From the NCBI RefSeq assembly GCF_001428505.1, contig NZ_LMHU01000005.1, positions 186,001-250,000 of the forward strand: 64,000 bases of DNA. Direction: 5' to 3'. The notes below the pieces were generated by a model. It made no database searches and was not told where the DNA came from. It was given only the letters and a program-made list of their open reading frames with translations. This document shows, piece after piece, positions 8,767 through 17,638 of the stretch. Positions within the stretch are counted from its first letter, which is position 1; each line of letters begins with the position of its first letter. Made by a program: the position numbers and the translations under genes. This DNA is from Terrabacter sp. Root181. Lineage in GTDB: Bacteria; Actinomycetota; Actinomycetes; Actinomycetales; Dermatophilaceae.

Positions 8767-10283
8767 CTGAAGGCCTCGGTGATCGATCGCTTGACGGAGT
8801 GGAACTGGAGCAGGTTACGGAGGTTGGTCAGCAGGATCTGGTCGGCCCCGGTCGACTCGATCCAGCGCTCGAGGGGGTCGAGGGCAGCGGGGTGCAGCCC
8901 GGCGAGCAGGTGCGGCATCGACGCGACGACCATCGTCGACCCGACCTTCGACGCACGCAGGCGGGACACGAGCGCGACGCTGAAGTCGGCCGACCAGGGC
9001 GGGTCGACCGAGCCGACGACCGCCCCGATCTCGTGGGCGCGTTCGGACGTGGCGTCGACACGCCTCAGCACGACGCGTTCGCGCGGCTCGCGGGGCAGCG
9101 CGGGCACGAGCGCGGCGTCCCAGCCGCGCTCGAGCAGCGCGGCCGCCCACTCGGGGTCGCGGCGGGAGCGCGCCGCACGGCGTATGCCGGCCAGCACGTC
9201 CGTCGCCTGCGCGTCGGTGAGCCGCTTGAGGGTCGCTGACGGGTCGGCGCCGGCCAGCTCGACCCAGATGTCGAGCGGGGCACCCGCGCAGATCTGCTCG
9301 AGCCACCACCCACGTGCAGAGCGTCGGGGCGGGGGCTTGCCGAGACCGTCGCGCAGTGCAGCCGGGTCGGGCTCGTCGGGCAGCGTCACCTCGACGCCGC
9401 GGCCGAGCAGACCGGTGCGTCGGACGAGGGGACGCAGCCGGGCGGCCATGCGGGCGGCCCGGGCCGAGTCCGGCAGGGCGTCGAGCAGCTCGGCCGCGGC
9501 CTCGCGCACGGTGCCCGCACGGTCGTCGAGGCCGACCTCGAGGAGGGACTCGTCGTCGGGGCCGAGCCCGATGCGCAGCGCCTCGAGGTGTGCGCGACGG
9601 TCCCGCGCCGAGTCCGTGGACCACGTGAGGCGGACCAGCTCGCGGGCCGCTCCCGGGTCGTGGGCGCGGACCCCGGCGAGCACCGCGATGCGATCGGGCG
9701 AGGGCAGTCGCGCCCACTCGTCCGGGTCGGGCGGCGTGCCCTCGGTGCGAGAGGCGGTGCGCGCCTCGGCGCCCGCCGCCGCCCCTTCGACCCACGACCA
9801 CTCGTCGCGCAGACCCGCCAGCCAGCGTCCACGCTCGTCGAGCACCGCGGCCGTCGGGCGGCGCAGCTCGCGCGCCCCGGTCGCCAGGGCGAGCAGCGTC
9901 GGCAACAGGGCGTGCGGCACGCGGCAGCCGGAGTCGTCGGCGGCCTGCAGCCAGTGGACGAGCAGACCGGTGCGCTGCGCCGCCCCGGCCGGCGGCTGGG
10001 TCATGACGAGCTCGAGGAGCTGCACGGCCAGTCGAGGGGCGACGGGACGCCGGTCGTCGGGCGCCGCGTCGGGTGGGTCGGCGTGCTCGAGGCGGCGCCC
10101 GGCCCGCAGGGCCGCACCTCCGAGCGCGGCGGCGTCGAGGAGGGCCTCCTCGCGGGGCCTCCCTTCAGCGGAGGCCAGCACCCCGGCCCGGCCGAGATCG
10201 GGCAGCGGTGGCACCGGTCGCCGCGCCGTGCCGAGGAGCGCCGCGTTGCCGACGTCGCGCCACCACGTGTCGAGGTCGCTCAC
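8763..10283 (-). CDS. DUF5691 family protein
   Basis: The start is the GTG at 10283, whose GTGA overlaps the stop of the SWIM gene, giving 506 residues beginning VSDLDTWWRDVGNAALLGTARRP. It is rich in Leu/Arg/Ala helical repeats (for example RAHLEALRIGLGPDDESLLEVGLDDRA and REAAAELLDALPDSARAARMAARL) that look HEAT-like, a scaffold appearance. The family is known only from genomic association with SWIM, MoxR and VWA genes, and its function is unknown. No catalytic motif, membrane segment or signal peptide was seen. A HEAT-type adaptor between the SWIM protein and the ATPase is inference. Confidence 0.75.
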   Translation of the reverse strand: MSDLDTWWRDVGNAALLGTARRPVPPLPDLGRAGVLASAEGRPREEALLDAAALGGAALRAGRRLEHADPPDAAPDDRRPVAPRLAVQLLELVMTQPPAGAAQRTGLLVHWLQAADDSGCRVPHALLPTLLALATGARELRRPTAAVLDERGRWLAGLRDEWSWVEGAAAGAEARTASRTEGTPPDPDEWARLPSPDRIAVLAGVRAHDPGAARELVRLTWSTDSARDRRAHLEALRIGLGPDDESLLEVGLDDRAGTVREAAAELLDALPDSARAARMAARLRPLVRRTGLLGRGVEVTLPDEPDPAALRDGLGKPPPRRSARGWWLEQICAGAPLDIWVELAGADPSATLKRLTDAQATDVLAGIRRAARSRRDPEWAAALLERGWDAALVPALPREPRERVVLRRVDATSERAHEIGAVVGSVDPPWSADFSVALVSRLRASKVGSTMVVASMPHLLAGLHPAALDPLERWIESTGADQILLTNLRNLLQFHSVKRSITEAFR

Positions 10284-11587
10284 AGGCCCACCACCTCGCC
10301 GTCGACGACGACCGTGAGCGGCCGCAGCCGCGACTCCTCGAGCTCGCCGAAGAGGCGCGCCGGACCGCCCCCGGTCAGGGCGAGCAGCGACCACACGTCG
10401 GCGTCGTCGGTGAGCGCCACGCTCGCCCCGTCCCCGTCGACGACCCGGTCGACGCCGACCCGCACGTCGGAGAGGACCACGGGGATGCGGCGCGCCCACG
10501 GGTTGAGGCCCCAGGCCTCGGCCGCCGCCGACCGCGCGTCCTCGAGCGACGCACCGGACGGCATACCGACGCCGCTGTCGGCGACGGCGGGCTCGTCGAC
10601 GAAGAGGGCCCGGCGCACCGCGGCGCCCGGGTAGCGGGCGAGGGTCGCGTCGAGGCTCGAGCCGACGACGCGCGCGACCGGAAGCACCTGACCCCCCGCC
10701 GCGAAGTCGAGCACCTGCACCGTCTCGCGGGTCGCGGCGCCGCGCAACCAGGTCCGCTGCTGCTGGAGGCGGCCGTCGTCGGTGCGGTGGGCACCGAGGA
10801 CGAGCCAGCGGTCGGTCACGGCGTCGGCCCGGCGCACCGACTCGGTGGTCGTCGACCAGCCGAGGTAGGCCCGCAGGTCGCCCAGCTGCGCCTCGTCGAG
10901 TGACGCGCGGGCGGACCAGGCCCGGGTGGCGGTCCACCACCGGCCGAGGGCGACGAGCAGGCGCTCGGCCCAGTCGGGTCGCCCGCTCACGGCGCCGCCG
11001 ACGGAGCGCACGTCGTCGGCCAGCCCGGGCAGCTGCGCGTCGACGAGGCGCGCGGCCGTGCCGTCCCACCACGCGTAGGACTGGTGGCGCGCGGCCGCCG
11101 TGCCGCTGCGGGCGAGGTCGGTGAGCCAGCGCGCGAAGTCGTCCATGCCGTCGTCCATGAGGGCGAGCCGCTCCTCGAGCCGCTTCGCCGCCGCCACGGG
11201 GTCAGGCGTCCGCGTCGGGCGCGCGGCGTCCCCCGCGGCCTTCGCCCCTGCACGCGCCGACCGCTCGGCCGCCCACTCCAGCGCGAACCCCGCCGCCTCG
11301 GCGGCATCCGCGACCGAGCCCGACCCGTCGACCCACAGCAGCAGGAGCGCGAGCCCGTGCTTGCACGGGAACTTGCGACTCGGGCACGAGCACCGGAAGG
11401 CAGGGCCCGTGAGGTCGATGCTCACCTGGTAGGGCGTCTTGCCGGAGCCCTGGCACTTGCCCCAGAGCAGCGTCTCGGTGGACCCGGTGTCGGACCACGG
11501 GCCCGGGCGCGCCAGTCTGCGGGCAGCGGCCAGCGACGATGCGTCGGGAGCCAGGCCGGCCACCTGCTGGGAAGTCCATCGCGTCAT
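10280..11587 (-). CDS. SWIM zinc-finger protein (YehQ-like), first gene of the cluster
   Basis: The ATG at 11587 (MTRWTSQQVAGLAPD) is taken as the start, giving 435 residues; earlier in-frame codons encode low-complexity sequence. The SWIM finger is C66-x-C68 then C75-x-H77 (FRCSCPSRKFPCKHG). SWIM fingers bind DNA or protein. A long helical C-terminal part follows, without catalytic residues I can name. It heads the five-gene leftward operon and overlaps the next start by 4 nt. No clear promoter was seen in the 100 nt upstream. Confidence 0.85.
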   Translation of the reverse strand: MTRWTSQQVAGLAPDASSLAAARRLARPGPWSDTGSTETLLWGKCQGSGKTPYQVSIDLTGPAFRCSCPSRKFPCKHGLALLLLWVDGSGSVADAAEAAGFALEWAAERSARAGAKAAGDAARPTRTPDPVAAAKRLEERLALMDDGMDDFARWLTDLARSGTAAARHQSYAWWDGTAARLVDAQLPGLADDVRSVGGAVSGRPDWAERLLVALGRWWTATRAWSARASLDEAQLGDLRAYLGWSTTTESVRRADAVTDRWLVLGAHRTDDGRLQQQRTWLRGAATRETVQVLDFAAGGQVLPVARVVGSSLDATLARYPGAAVRRALFVDEPAVADSGVGMPSGASLEDARSAAAEAWGLNPWARRIPVVLSDVRVGVDRVVDGDGASVALTDDADVWSLLALTGGGPARLFGELEESRLRPLTVVVDGEVVGL

Positions 11588-11687
11588 GACTCGCACATCA
11601 TGACCGACACCTCCCACACCCGGGTGGACGGGCGTATGCCGTGTCGACGGGTGCGCGTGTCCGGTGCCCAGCGCCCGCTGCCCGGGG

Positions 11688-11927
11688 TCAGGCCTCGCCC
11701 CCCGAGCTGCGGGTGCGGTCGGCGTCACCCTCGCGGACGAGCCGCTCGAGGTGCGCCAGCACGTTGGCCCGCTCGAAGCGCCGGTGGCCGCCGGGCGTCC
11801 GGGTCGACGGCAGGAGGCCGACGCGCGCCCAGCGCGTGATGGTGGCCGGGGATACCCGGAAGATGCGAGCGACCTCGTGCGGTGCCATGAGCTCGCGGTC
11901 GTCGTCGGACCCGTGCCGTCTCGTCAT
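11688..11927 (-). CDS. BldC-like MerR-type DNA-binding protein
   Basis: The start is the ATG at 11927, preceded by GGGGGAGACG. This 79-residue protein is a winged helix-turn-helix: LMAPHEVARIFRVSPATITRWARVGLLPSTRTPGGHRRF (residues 13-51). It is strongly like Streptomyces BldC, with the TRWA-x-G-L-x-S-x-RT-x-GGHRR recognition region. BldC proteins bind direct repeats cooperatively and have no effector domain. The targets here are unknown; neighbours are the SWIM operon and the acyltransferase, neither obviously developmental. Confidence 0.85.
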   Translation of the reverse strand: MTRRHGSDDDRELMAPHEVARIFRVSPATITRWARVGLLPSTRTPGGHRRFERANVLAHLERLVREGDADRTRSSGGEA

Positions 11928-12083
11928 GCTGTTCGTCTCCCCCGTGTCGCGCGCCCCCCGGCACGATGGTGACGAACTTACCCACAATGGGTCCTCTTTC
12001 GGGCAGTTGGCCGCATTCTCGAGCGGAGCGCGCGTCCGGAGGCCATCGCACCGACGACGAGCGCGACCTGCCCGTCACGGCGT

Positions 12084-14273
12084 TCACAGCCTGACGCCGG
12101 ACGCCCTGAGGAGGTAGGCGAGGTCGGGGGCGAGCTGGCGCGCGTACTGCACCGACGTGTGGAGGTAGTCGCCCTTGAGCACCGTCCCCGTCGTCGTCGT
12201 GAAGATGGGGCAGCGCCCGTCGACGCAGTACCAGTGGGTCGTGTCGACGAAGACCGCCCCCTGCACCTTCTTCTCCACGTCGCGCGTCCGTGCCCACCAC
12301 GTCGGGATGCCGGTGACGCACCGTCCCGGCGACGCACCCGGCCGGTAGCAGTCGAGGAAGGCGACACCGGGCATCGACGGCGCGACGATGACGACGGTGC
12401 CGACGCTGCCGCGCACCGAGTCGACGAAGGCCTGGTCGGCGGCGAGCCACTCCTTCGCCGACGCCGTGCCCTTCGCCCTGGACTTGAGCCGCACCGCCCA
12501 CGAGTAGGTCTCGGTCATGATGAGGACCTTCGGCTTCACTCGCCGCACGTAGTCGAGGACCATCTTGCGGTGGTTGACGCAGGGGACCGCCCACTCGTCC
12601 TTGCCGTAGTTGGCGTCGACGCCGTTGACGGCACACGCGATCTTCGTCATCCCGCGCACCTTGTAGGTCTTGCCGTAGGCCTTCTCGACGGTCGCGAGGA
12701 GCGGGAAGCCGATGGAGTCGCCGTAGACGATGATCTCGGGACCGGAGCGGTTGCCGAAGGTGCACGACTCGGGGTCCTCGGCGTCGGTGGCGACGCAGGC
12801 GCTCATCGCGGCGCGCTGGTCGGCGGTCGTCTGCCACTGGTCCGGCGAGGGGTTGAGGTCGGCCGGCCACGAGCCCGAGGCGAGGGCCCCACGCAGACCG
12901 TTCTCGATGCGGGTTCCCGTCCTGCCCGGAGGGATCGGCTGCCAGCCCGTAGGCGTGGGCCTCGGTGATGCGGTGGCCTTGGCGGAGGTCGTCGGCGACG
13001 GGGCGGGCGTGGTCGCAGAGGGCGACGGCGCCTCGGTCGTCGCCGTCGCGTCGGGCACCTCGCCGGCCGGGGGCGGCACCGCGCCGTCCGGGTCGTCGGC
13101 CGCGACGACGGTCCCACCCCCGAAGAGGTCCGGGCGGGCCGATGCCGCGCCGCCGACCCCGACGACGAGCAGCACGAGCGCCAGGGCGGCACCGAGCATG
13201 CCGCGCCGCCGTACCCGCGGCGCGTCGAGGACCGGGCGCTCGACGAGGTGGTGCGAGATGACGGCCAGCGCCAGCGTCCCGGCGAGGACGATCGCCGCGC
13301 TCGTCGCCCCCGCGGTCGCGAGCACGACCGGGGCGAGCACGACGAGTGGGAAGTGCCAGAGGTAGAGCCCGTAGGAGATGTCGCCGAGGTAGCCGCTCAC
13401 CGGGTTCGTGAGCAGCACCGCAGCGGGTGCCGCCGCGCCGATCCCCGCGACGAGCACGAGCGCCGTCCCCAGCGCGACCCCGAGCGCTGCCGGCCAGGGG
13501 ACGCCGGTCTCCGGCGTCACGAGGAGGTATGCCGTCACGACCGTCGCGAGGCCCGCCCAGGACAGCGCGGTGCGGGCTGCGGGAGCCAGCCGCACGGCCC
13601 GCGCAGGCACCGTGGCGAGCGCGGCGCCGAGCGCGAGCTCCCACGCGCGGGTCAGCGTCGAGAAGTAGGCGGTGGTCGGGTCGGACGTGGTCTGCACGAT
13701 CGCCCACACGAGAGAGGCCCCGCCGACGAGCGCTGCGAGCACGGCGACCGCGGTCCGGTGCCGGCGGATGCCGCCCGCGACGGCGACGGCGAGCACGACG
13801 AGCAGGGGCCACACGACGTAGAACTGCTCCTCGACCCCGAGGGACCAGTAGTGCAGCAGCGGCGACGGCGCCGAGCCGGCGTCGAAGTAGGTGTCGGCGC
13901 GGGCGGCGTAGTGCCAGTTCGCGGCGAAGAGCATCGCCCACAGTGCATCTGTGTGGATCGACGCGACCTTGGCGCCGGCCCACGCCCACGGCGCGATCGC
14001 GACGACCGCGGCGATGACGAGCAGCGCGAGGGGCAGGATGCGCCGCGCCCGGCGGATCCAGAAGGCACGCAGGGAGATCCGTCCCGATCGCTCCCGTTCG
14101 CGGACGAGGACCCCGGTGATGACGAATCCGGACACGACGAAGAAGGCGTCGACCCCGAGGTAGCCGCCGCTCGGCCAGCCGAAGAGGTGGAAGGCGATCA
14201 CGGCGGTCACGGCCACGGCCCGGAGGCCTTGGATGTCCGCCCTACGTGGTCCCCCCACCGGACCGTCGTTCAT
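12084..14273 (-). CDS. Acyltransferase-3 family membrane protein with C-terminal SGNH domain (OatA-like)
   Basis: The preferred start is the ATG at 14273 (MNDGPVGGPRRADIQGLRAVAV); an ATG four codons earlier is possible. Residues about 10-370 are the multi-pass acyltransferase-3 domain (opening RxDIQGLRAVAV, FFVVSGFVITG, LLHYWSLGVEEQFYV). A Ser/Thr/Pro-rich linker of about 70 residues follows, then a periplasmic-side SGNH/GDSL-type domain beginning with GDSIGFPLL. This architecture O-acetylates peptidoglycan, polysaccharide or lipid at the cell surface; the target is not known. It overlaps the upstream MFS gene by about 30 nt, so the two may be cotranscribed. Confidence 0.88.
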   Translation of the reverse strand: MNDGPVGGPRRADIQGLRAVAVTAVIAFHLFGWPSGGYLGVDAFFVVSGFVITGVLVRERERSGRISLRAFWIRRARRILPLALLVIAAVVAIAPWAWAGAKVASIHTDALWAMLFAANWHYAARADTYFDAGSAPSPLLHYWSLGVEEQFYVVWPLLVVLAVAVAGGIRRHRTAVAVLAALVGGASLVWAIVQTTSDPTTAYFSTLTRAWELALGAALATVPARAVRLAPAARTALSWAGLATVVTAYLLVTPETGVPWPAALGVALGTALVLVAGIGAAAPAAVLLTNPVSGYLGDISYGLYLWHFPLVVLAPVVLATAGATSAAIVLAGTLALAVISHHLVERPVLDAPRVRRRGMLGAALALVLLVVGVGGAASARPDLFGGGTVVAADDPDGAVPPPAGEVPDATATTEAPSPSATTPAPSPTTSAKATASPRPTPTGWQPIPPGRTGTRIENGLRGALASGSWPADLNPSPDQWQTTADQRAAMSACVATDAEDPESCTFGNRSGPEIIVYGDSIGFPLLATVEKAYGKTYKVRGMTKIACAVNGVDANYGKDEWAVPCVNHRKMVLDYVRRVKPKVLIMTETYSWAVRLKSRAKGTASAKEWLAADQAFVDSVRGSVGTVVIVAPSMPGVAFLDCYRPGASPGRCVTGIPTWWARTRDVEKKVQGAVFVDTTHWYCVDGRCPIFTTTTGTVLKGDYLHTSVQYARQLAPDLAYLLRASGVRL

Positions 14274-15531
14274 GCGGGACAGCATGCACCGTGCGAGCCT
14301 CCGGGGAGGCGGTAACGCCGGTGCCGATGCGCTCCGGGCCGGACGTCGGGCCGGGCAGGACGGTGACCGCGAGGGCCAGGGCGGCGACGGCGAGCACGAC
14401 CACGGCGCCGACGACGGCCGCCCACCCGCGACCCGACCAGGCGTAGCCGAGCAGCCAGCCGACGAGGGCCGACCCGCTGTAGTAGGCGACGTTGTAGAGC
14501 GCCGTCGCCTGGGCCCGGCCGGTCGCGGCGCGGGCGCCCACCCACGCGGAGGCCGTGGCGTGGGCGGCGAAGAAGCCGGCCGTGAGGACGAGCAGGCCGA
14601 CGACGACGACCGGCAGCGCGCCCGAGAGCGTGAGCAGCGCGCCGCCGACCATGGTCACGGTGCCCCCGACGAGCACGCGGCGCCGTCCGAGACGCGGCAC
14701 CCAGCGGCCGGTGAGGCGCGAGCTGACGGTGCCCGCGGCATACGCGGCGAAGATGAGCGACCCGACCGTCGCCGGCAGCGCGAACTCCGGGCCCTCGAGG
14801 CGGAAGGCGAGGTAGTTGTAGACCCCCACGAAGCCGCCCATGAGGAGGGCGCCCTGGGCATAGAGCGCGAGGAGCGCCGGGTCGCGCAGGCTCGTGCGTA
14901 TGCCGTCGGCGACGGTGCGCGCGGTGGCGGCGGTCGTCGGCCGGTAGCCGCGCGGACGCGGCATGAGGCGCAGGAAGACGACGGACGCGGCGGCACACAC
15001 CGCGGCGACGGTGAGCAGGGCCGGGCGCCACCCGACGACTCCCGCGAGGGGTCCGGCGATGAGCCGTCCGGCCGCGCCGCCGATGGTCGTGCCAGAGATG
15101 TAGGCAGCCGCCGCGGCCGCCGTGTGGCGGGCGTGCACCTCGTCGTGGAGGTAGGTGACGGCGAGTGCCGGGAGCCCGCCGAGCGCCATGCCCTCGACGA
15201 GCCGCAGGACGAGGAGGGCCTCGATCCCGGGCGCGAGCGCGACGGCGACGCCGAGCACGGTCGAGGCGACGATGGCGACCTGCATGGCCCGCAGCCGGCC
15301 GACCCGGTCGGCGACCCACGACCACGGCAGCACGGCGACGGCGACGCCCAGGGTCGCGAGGGAGACGGACAGTGCGGCGTCGGCGGGGCTGACCTGGAGG
15401 CCGCGGGCAAGGGTGGGGAGCAGGCCCTGCGGGGAGTAGAGCTGCGCGAAGGTCGCGATGCCCGCGGCGCCGAGCCCGACGAGGATGCGGCGGTACTCGC
15501 GGCTCGCGGGGAGGTGTCCGGCCCAGGTCAT
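14242..15531 (-). CDS. MFS transporter (YnfM-type efflux)
   Basis: The likely start is the ATG at 15531 (MTWAGHLPASREYRR), giving 429 residues; an upstream in-frame ATG would run into the promoter of the divergent LysR gene. There are twelve predicted hydrophobic segments, with the MFS loop motif VADRVGRLRAMQ after TM2. The sequence resembles the YnfM/arabinose-efflux branch of drug:H+ antiporters. The substrate is unknown. The divergent LysR regulator 72 nt away is the obvious candidate controller. Confidence 0.85.
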   Translation of the reverse strand: MTWAGHLPASREYRRILVGLGAAGIATFAQLYSPQGLLPTLARGLQVSPADAALSVSLATLGVAVAVLPWSWVADRVGRLRAMQVAIVASTVLGVAVALAPGIEALLVLRLVEGMALGGLPALAVTYLHDEVHARHTAAAAAAYISGTTIGGAAGRLIAGPLAGVVGWRPALLTVAAVCAAASVVFLRLMPRPRGYRPTTAATARTVADGIRTSLRDPALLALYAQGALLMGGFVGVYNYLAFRLEGPEFALPATVGSLIFAAYAAGTVSSRLTGRWVPRLGRRRVLVGGTVTMVGGALLTLSGALPVVVVGLLVLTAGFFAAHATASAWVGARAATGRAQATALYNVAYYSGSALVGWLLGYAWSGRGWAAVVGAVVVLAVAALALAVTVLPGPTSGPERIGTGVTASPEARTVHAVPHERRSGGGTT

Positions 15532-15603
15532 GCGCTCGACGCTAGGTCGCGGCTGGCGGGCCGCACCAATGCATACCACCGGCTCGACTCATACGCTCTG
15601 GGC

Positions 15604-16533
15604 ATGAGATCTGCCGAGTTCCGCGCCGTCGTCAGGCTGCTGCCCGTCTTCGTCGTCGTCGCCGAGGTGGGGCAGGTGACGACCGCGGCGGCCGTCCTCG
15701 GTATGCCGCAGCCCACCGTCAGCAGGGCCCTCGCCCGGCTCGGCGACCTCCTCGGCACGCCCGTGGTCGAGCGCGACGGCCGTGGGATCGCGTTGACCGC
15801 GGCCGGCCGCGCGCTGCTGCCCTTCGCCCAGGAGGGTGTCGGGGCGCTCGAGCGCGGCGTCGACGTCGTGACCCGGTCGAGCGTCGTCGGCCACGGCACC
15901 GTCGGCCTGTCCTTCCAGACCCTGCTCGGCGAGGCCGTCGTCCCGGCGCTCATCCGACGCTTCCGCGACCGCTTCCCGGGGGTCCGGTTCGAGCTCGCTC
16001 AGGGCTCACGGCGCAAGGCCCTCGACGACGTCGAGGCCGGACGCTGCACGGTCGCGCTCGTCGCGTCGCCCCCGGAGCTGCCCGGTGCGTCGACGACGGT
16101 GCTCTACGACGAGCCGCTCGTCGTCGCGGTCCACCGCTCGCACCCGGCCGCTGGTGCCGGCTCGGTCTCGGTCGAGCGTCTCGCCGCCGACGGACGCGAC
16201 GAGCTCATCGTCCTCAAGACCGGCTTCGGCCTGCGCGGACGCGTCGAGGAGATCTACGCCGGTGTGGGCGTGCCGCTACGCGTGGCCTTCGAGGCCGAAG
16301 ACGTCCACACCGCAAGGGGACTCGTCGGCGCGGGCCTCGGTGTCGCGATCCTGCCCGACTTCGCCCCGGAGGGTGACGTCGTGCCCGTCCGGCTCGACCA
16401 CCCCCAGGCGCAGCGGACCATCGGCGTGATCGTGCGCAACCCCGCCCACGACCCGACGGTCGGGGCCTTCGAGGAGTTCGTCGCCCGGTCGGGGCGGCCG
16501 GTCGCGCTCGCCGCGCTCAGCCGGCCATCCTGA
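15604..16533 (+). CDS. LysR-family transcriptional regulator
   Basis: 309 residues starting MRSAEFRAVVRLLPVFVVVAEVGQVTTAAAVLGMPQPTVSRALARLGD. The N-terminal winged HTH (about residues 8-65, with PQPTVSRALARLG as recognition helix) is followed by a type-2 periplasmic-binding-like effector domain (FQTLLGEAVVPALIRRFRDRFPGVRFEL). It is divergent from the MFS exporter, the usual arrangement for a LysR regulator and its target. The 72-nt intergenic region is relatively A+T rich around 15570-15595. The effector is unknown. Confidence 0.9.
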   Translation: MRSAEFRAVVRLLPVFVVVAEVGQVTTAAAVLGMPQPTVSRALARLGDLLGTPVVERDGRGIALTAAGRALLPFAQEGVGALERGVDVVTRSSVVGHGTVGLSFQTLLGEAVVPALIRRFRDRFPGVRFELAQGSRRKALDDVEAGRCTVALVASPPELPGASTTVLYDEPLVVAVHRSHPAAGAGSVSVERLAADGRDELIVLKTGFGLRGRVEEIYAGVGVPLRVAFEAEDVHTARGLVGAGLGVAILPDFAPEGDVVPVRLDHPQAQRTIGVIVRNPAHDPTVGAFEEFVARSGRPVALAALSRPS

Positions 16534-16693
16534 GGACCACGGCGATGAGGCCGCCGACGAGGAGGGCAGCCGCCGCGATACCGGCGAAGACGAGCCCGAT
16601 CCGCTGGTCGCGGCCCCGGCGCCCCTCGCCCTCCGTGGGCTCCGAACCGACCTGCTCGACGAGGTCCTGGGGGCCGGTCGGTCCTGCGTTCAT
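16517..16693 (-). CDS. Small single-pass membrane protein
   Basis: The ATG at 16693 is preceded by GGAGCTCCC, a good ribosome site, so a 58-residue protein (MNAGPTGPQDLVEQVG) is preferred over the longer frame. Residues about 35-57 form one hydrophobic segment (LVFAGIAAAALLVGGLIAVVL) after an acidic N-terminal half and an RRGRDQR basic anchor. No family is recognised. It overlaps the 3' end of the convergent LysR gene by 17 nt. Confidence 0.6.
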   Translation of the reverse strand: MNAGPTGPQDLVEQVGSEPTEGEGRRGRDQRIGLVFAGIAAAALLVGGLIAVVLRMAG

Positions 16694-16810
16694 GGGAGCT
16701 CCATCGGTCGGGTCCTGCGGATCACGGTGGCTGGGCACGGCAAACGAGCCTATCGCCGTGCAGGTCACGCGAGCCGTGGACGGGTGCGTCGGTGCGACAC
16801 CGGCGCGCGA

Positions 16811-17479
16811 TCAGACTGCCGTGGACTCGTCGATGAGGGAGCGGGGCACGCCGAGGTCCTCGTGCAGGGTGCGGGCACCCCGGACGGGATCGCCGTCGAG
16901 ACGGCTGGCGTGGCACAGCTCGGCGACGTCGGCGGTGGCGCCGGGGGCCGCGAGGTGGACCGTCGTGGACTTCGCGACGCGGCGCAGGGCCGGCGCGTTG
17001 GCGGCGAAGGCGGTGGCCCGGTGTGCCGCGACGACGACGGCTGCCGGCCGGAGGGTGCGACAGGTCATGGCGAGCTCGGCGGTGGGCGTGTTGGCACCGA
17101 GGTAGCAGGTGCGCCAGCCGAGGCGCGAGAGCACGATCGAGGTCGCCATGAGACCGAACTCGTGGTGCTCGCCCGGCATGCACGCGAGCACGGCGAGCGG
17201 CCCCTCGGGACGCTCGCCGGCACCCATGAGCACGGAGAGCCGCGAGCGCAGGACGTTGCTCGCGACGTGCTCCTGGGCGACGCCGATCGACCCGGTCGAC
17301 CAGCGCTCGCCGACCTCGTGGAGATAGGGCAGGACGACGTGCGAGAGGGCGTCCTCGACGCCGAGCTCGTCGAAGACCTGGCTGAGGACGCGGTGGCCAC
17401 CCGTCTCGTCGAAGGCCTCGAGCGTCGCCTCGAGGCGGTTCATCCACTCTCGGGGCGTGGTGCGGCGCGGCGTCGTCAT
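16811..17479 (-). CDS. B12-binding CarH-type sensor domain protein lacking an HTH domain
   Basis: The start is the ATG at 17479 behind an AGGAG site, giving 222 residues. A four-helix-bundle-like part carries the W-x9-EH motif of CarH/LitR photoreceptors (W60, E70, H71). A Rossmann-like cobalamin-binding part carries E-x-H-x-x-G at 104-109, H106 being the expected lower axial ligand. The MerR DNA-binding domain that normally precedes these is absent, and upstream in-frame sequence does not encode one. It probably binds adenosylcobalamin and could sense light or B12 while acting through a partner. A full-length CarH-type gene lies at 48177. Confidence 0.8.
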   Translation of the reverse strand: MTTPRRTTPREWMNRLEATLEAFDETGGHRVLSQVFDELGVEDALSHVVLPYLHEVGERWSTGSIGVAQEHVASNVLRSRLSVLMGAGERPEGPLAVLACMPGEHHEFGLMATSIVLSRLGWRTCYLGANTPTAELAMTCRTLRPAAVVVAAHRATAFAANAPALRRVAKSTTVHLAAPGATADVAELCHASRLDGDPVRGARTLHEDLGVPRSLIDESTAV

Positions 17480-17638
17480 GGCGTGCTCCTCGCGGGGGTC
17501 GGCGACCCGGCTCGCGGCTCGGGTCAGAACTGACGCGACGTACCCAGTGCGAGCTCGTCCCCCACGGCCGTGACCGAATCGTGCCCTGTCGTCGCAAAGT
17601 CGCTTGGCCGCGCCCCCGCGCGCCCACAGGATGGGGGT

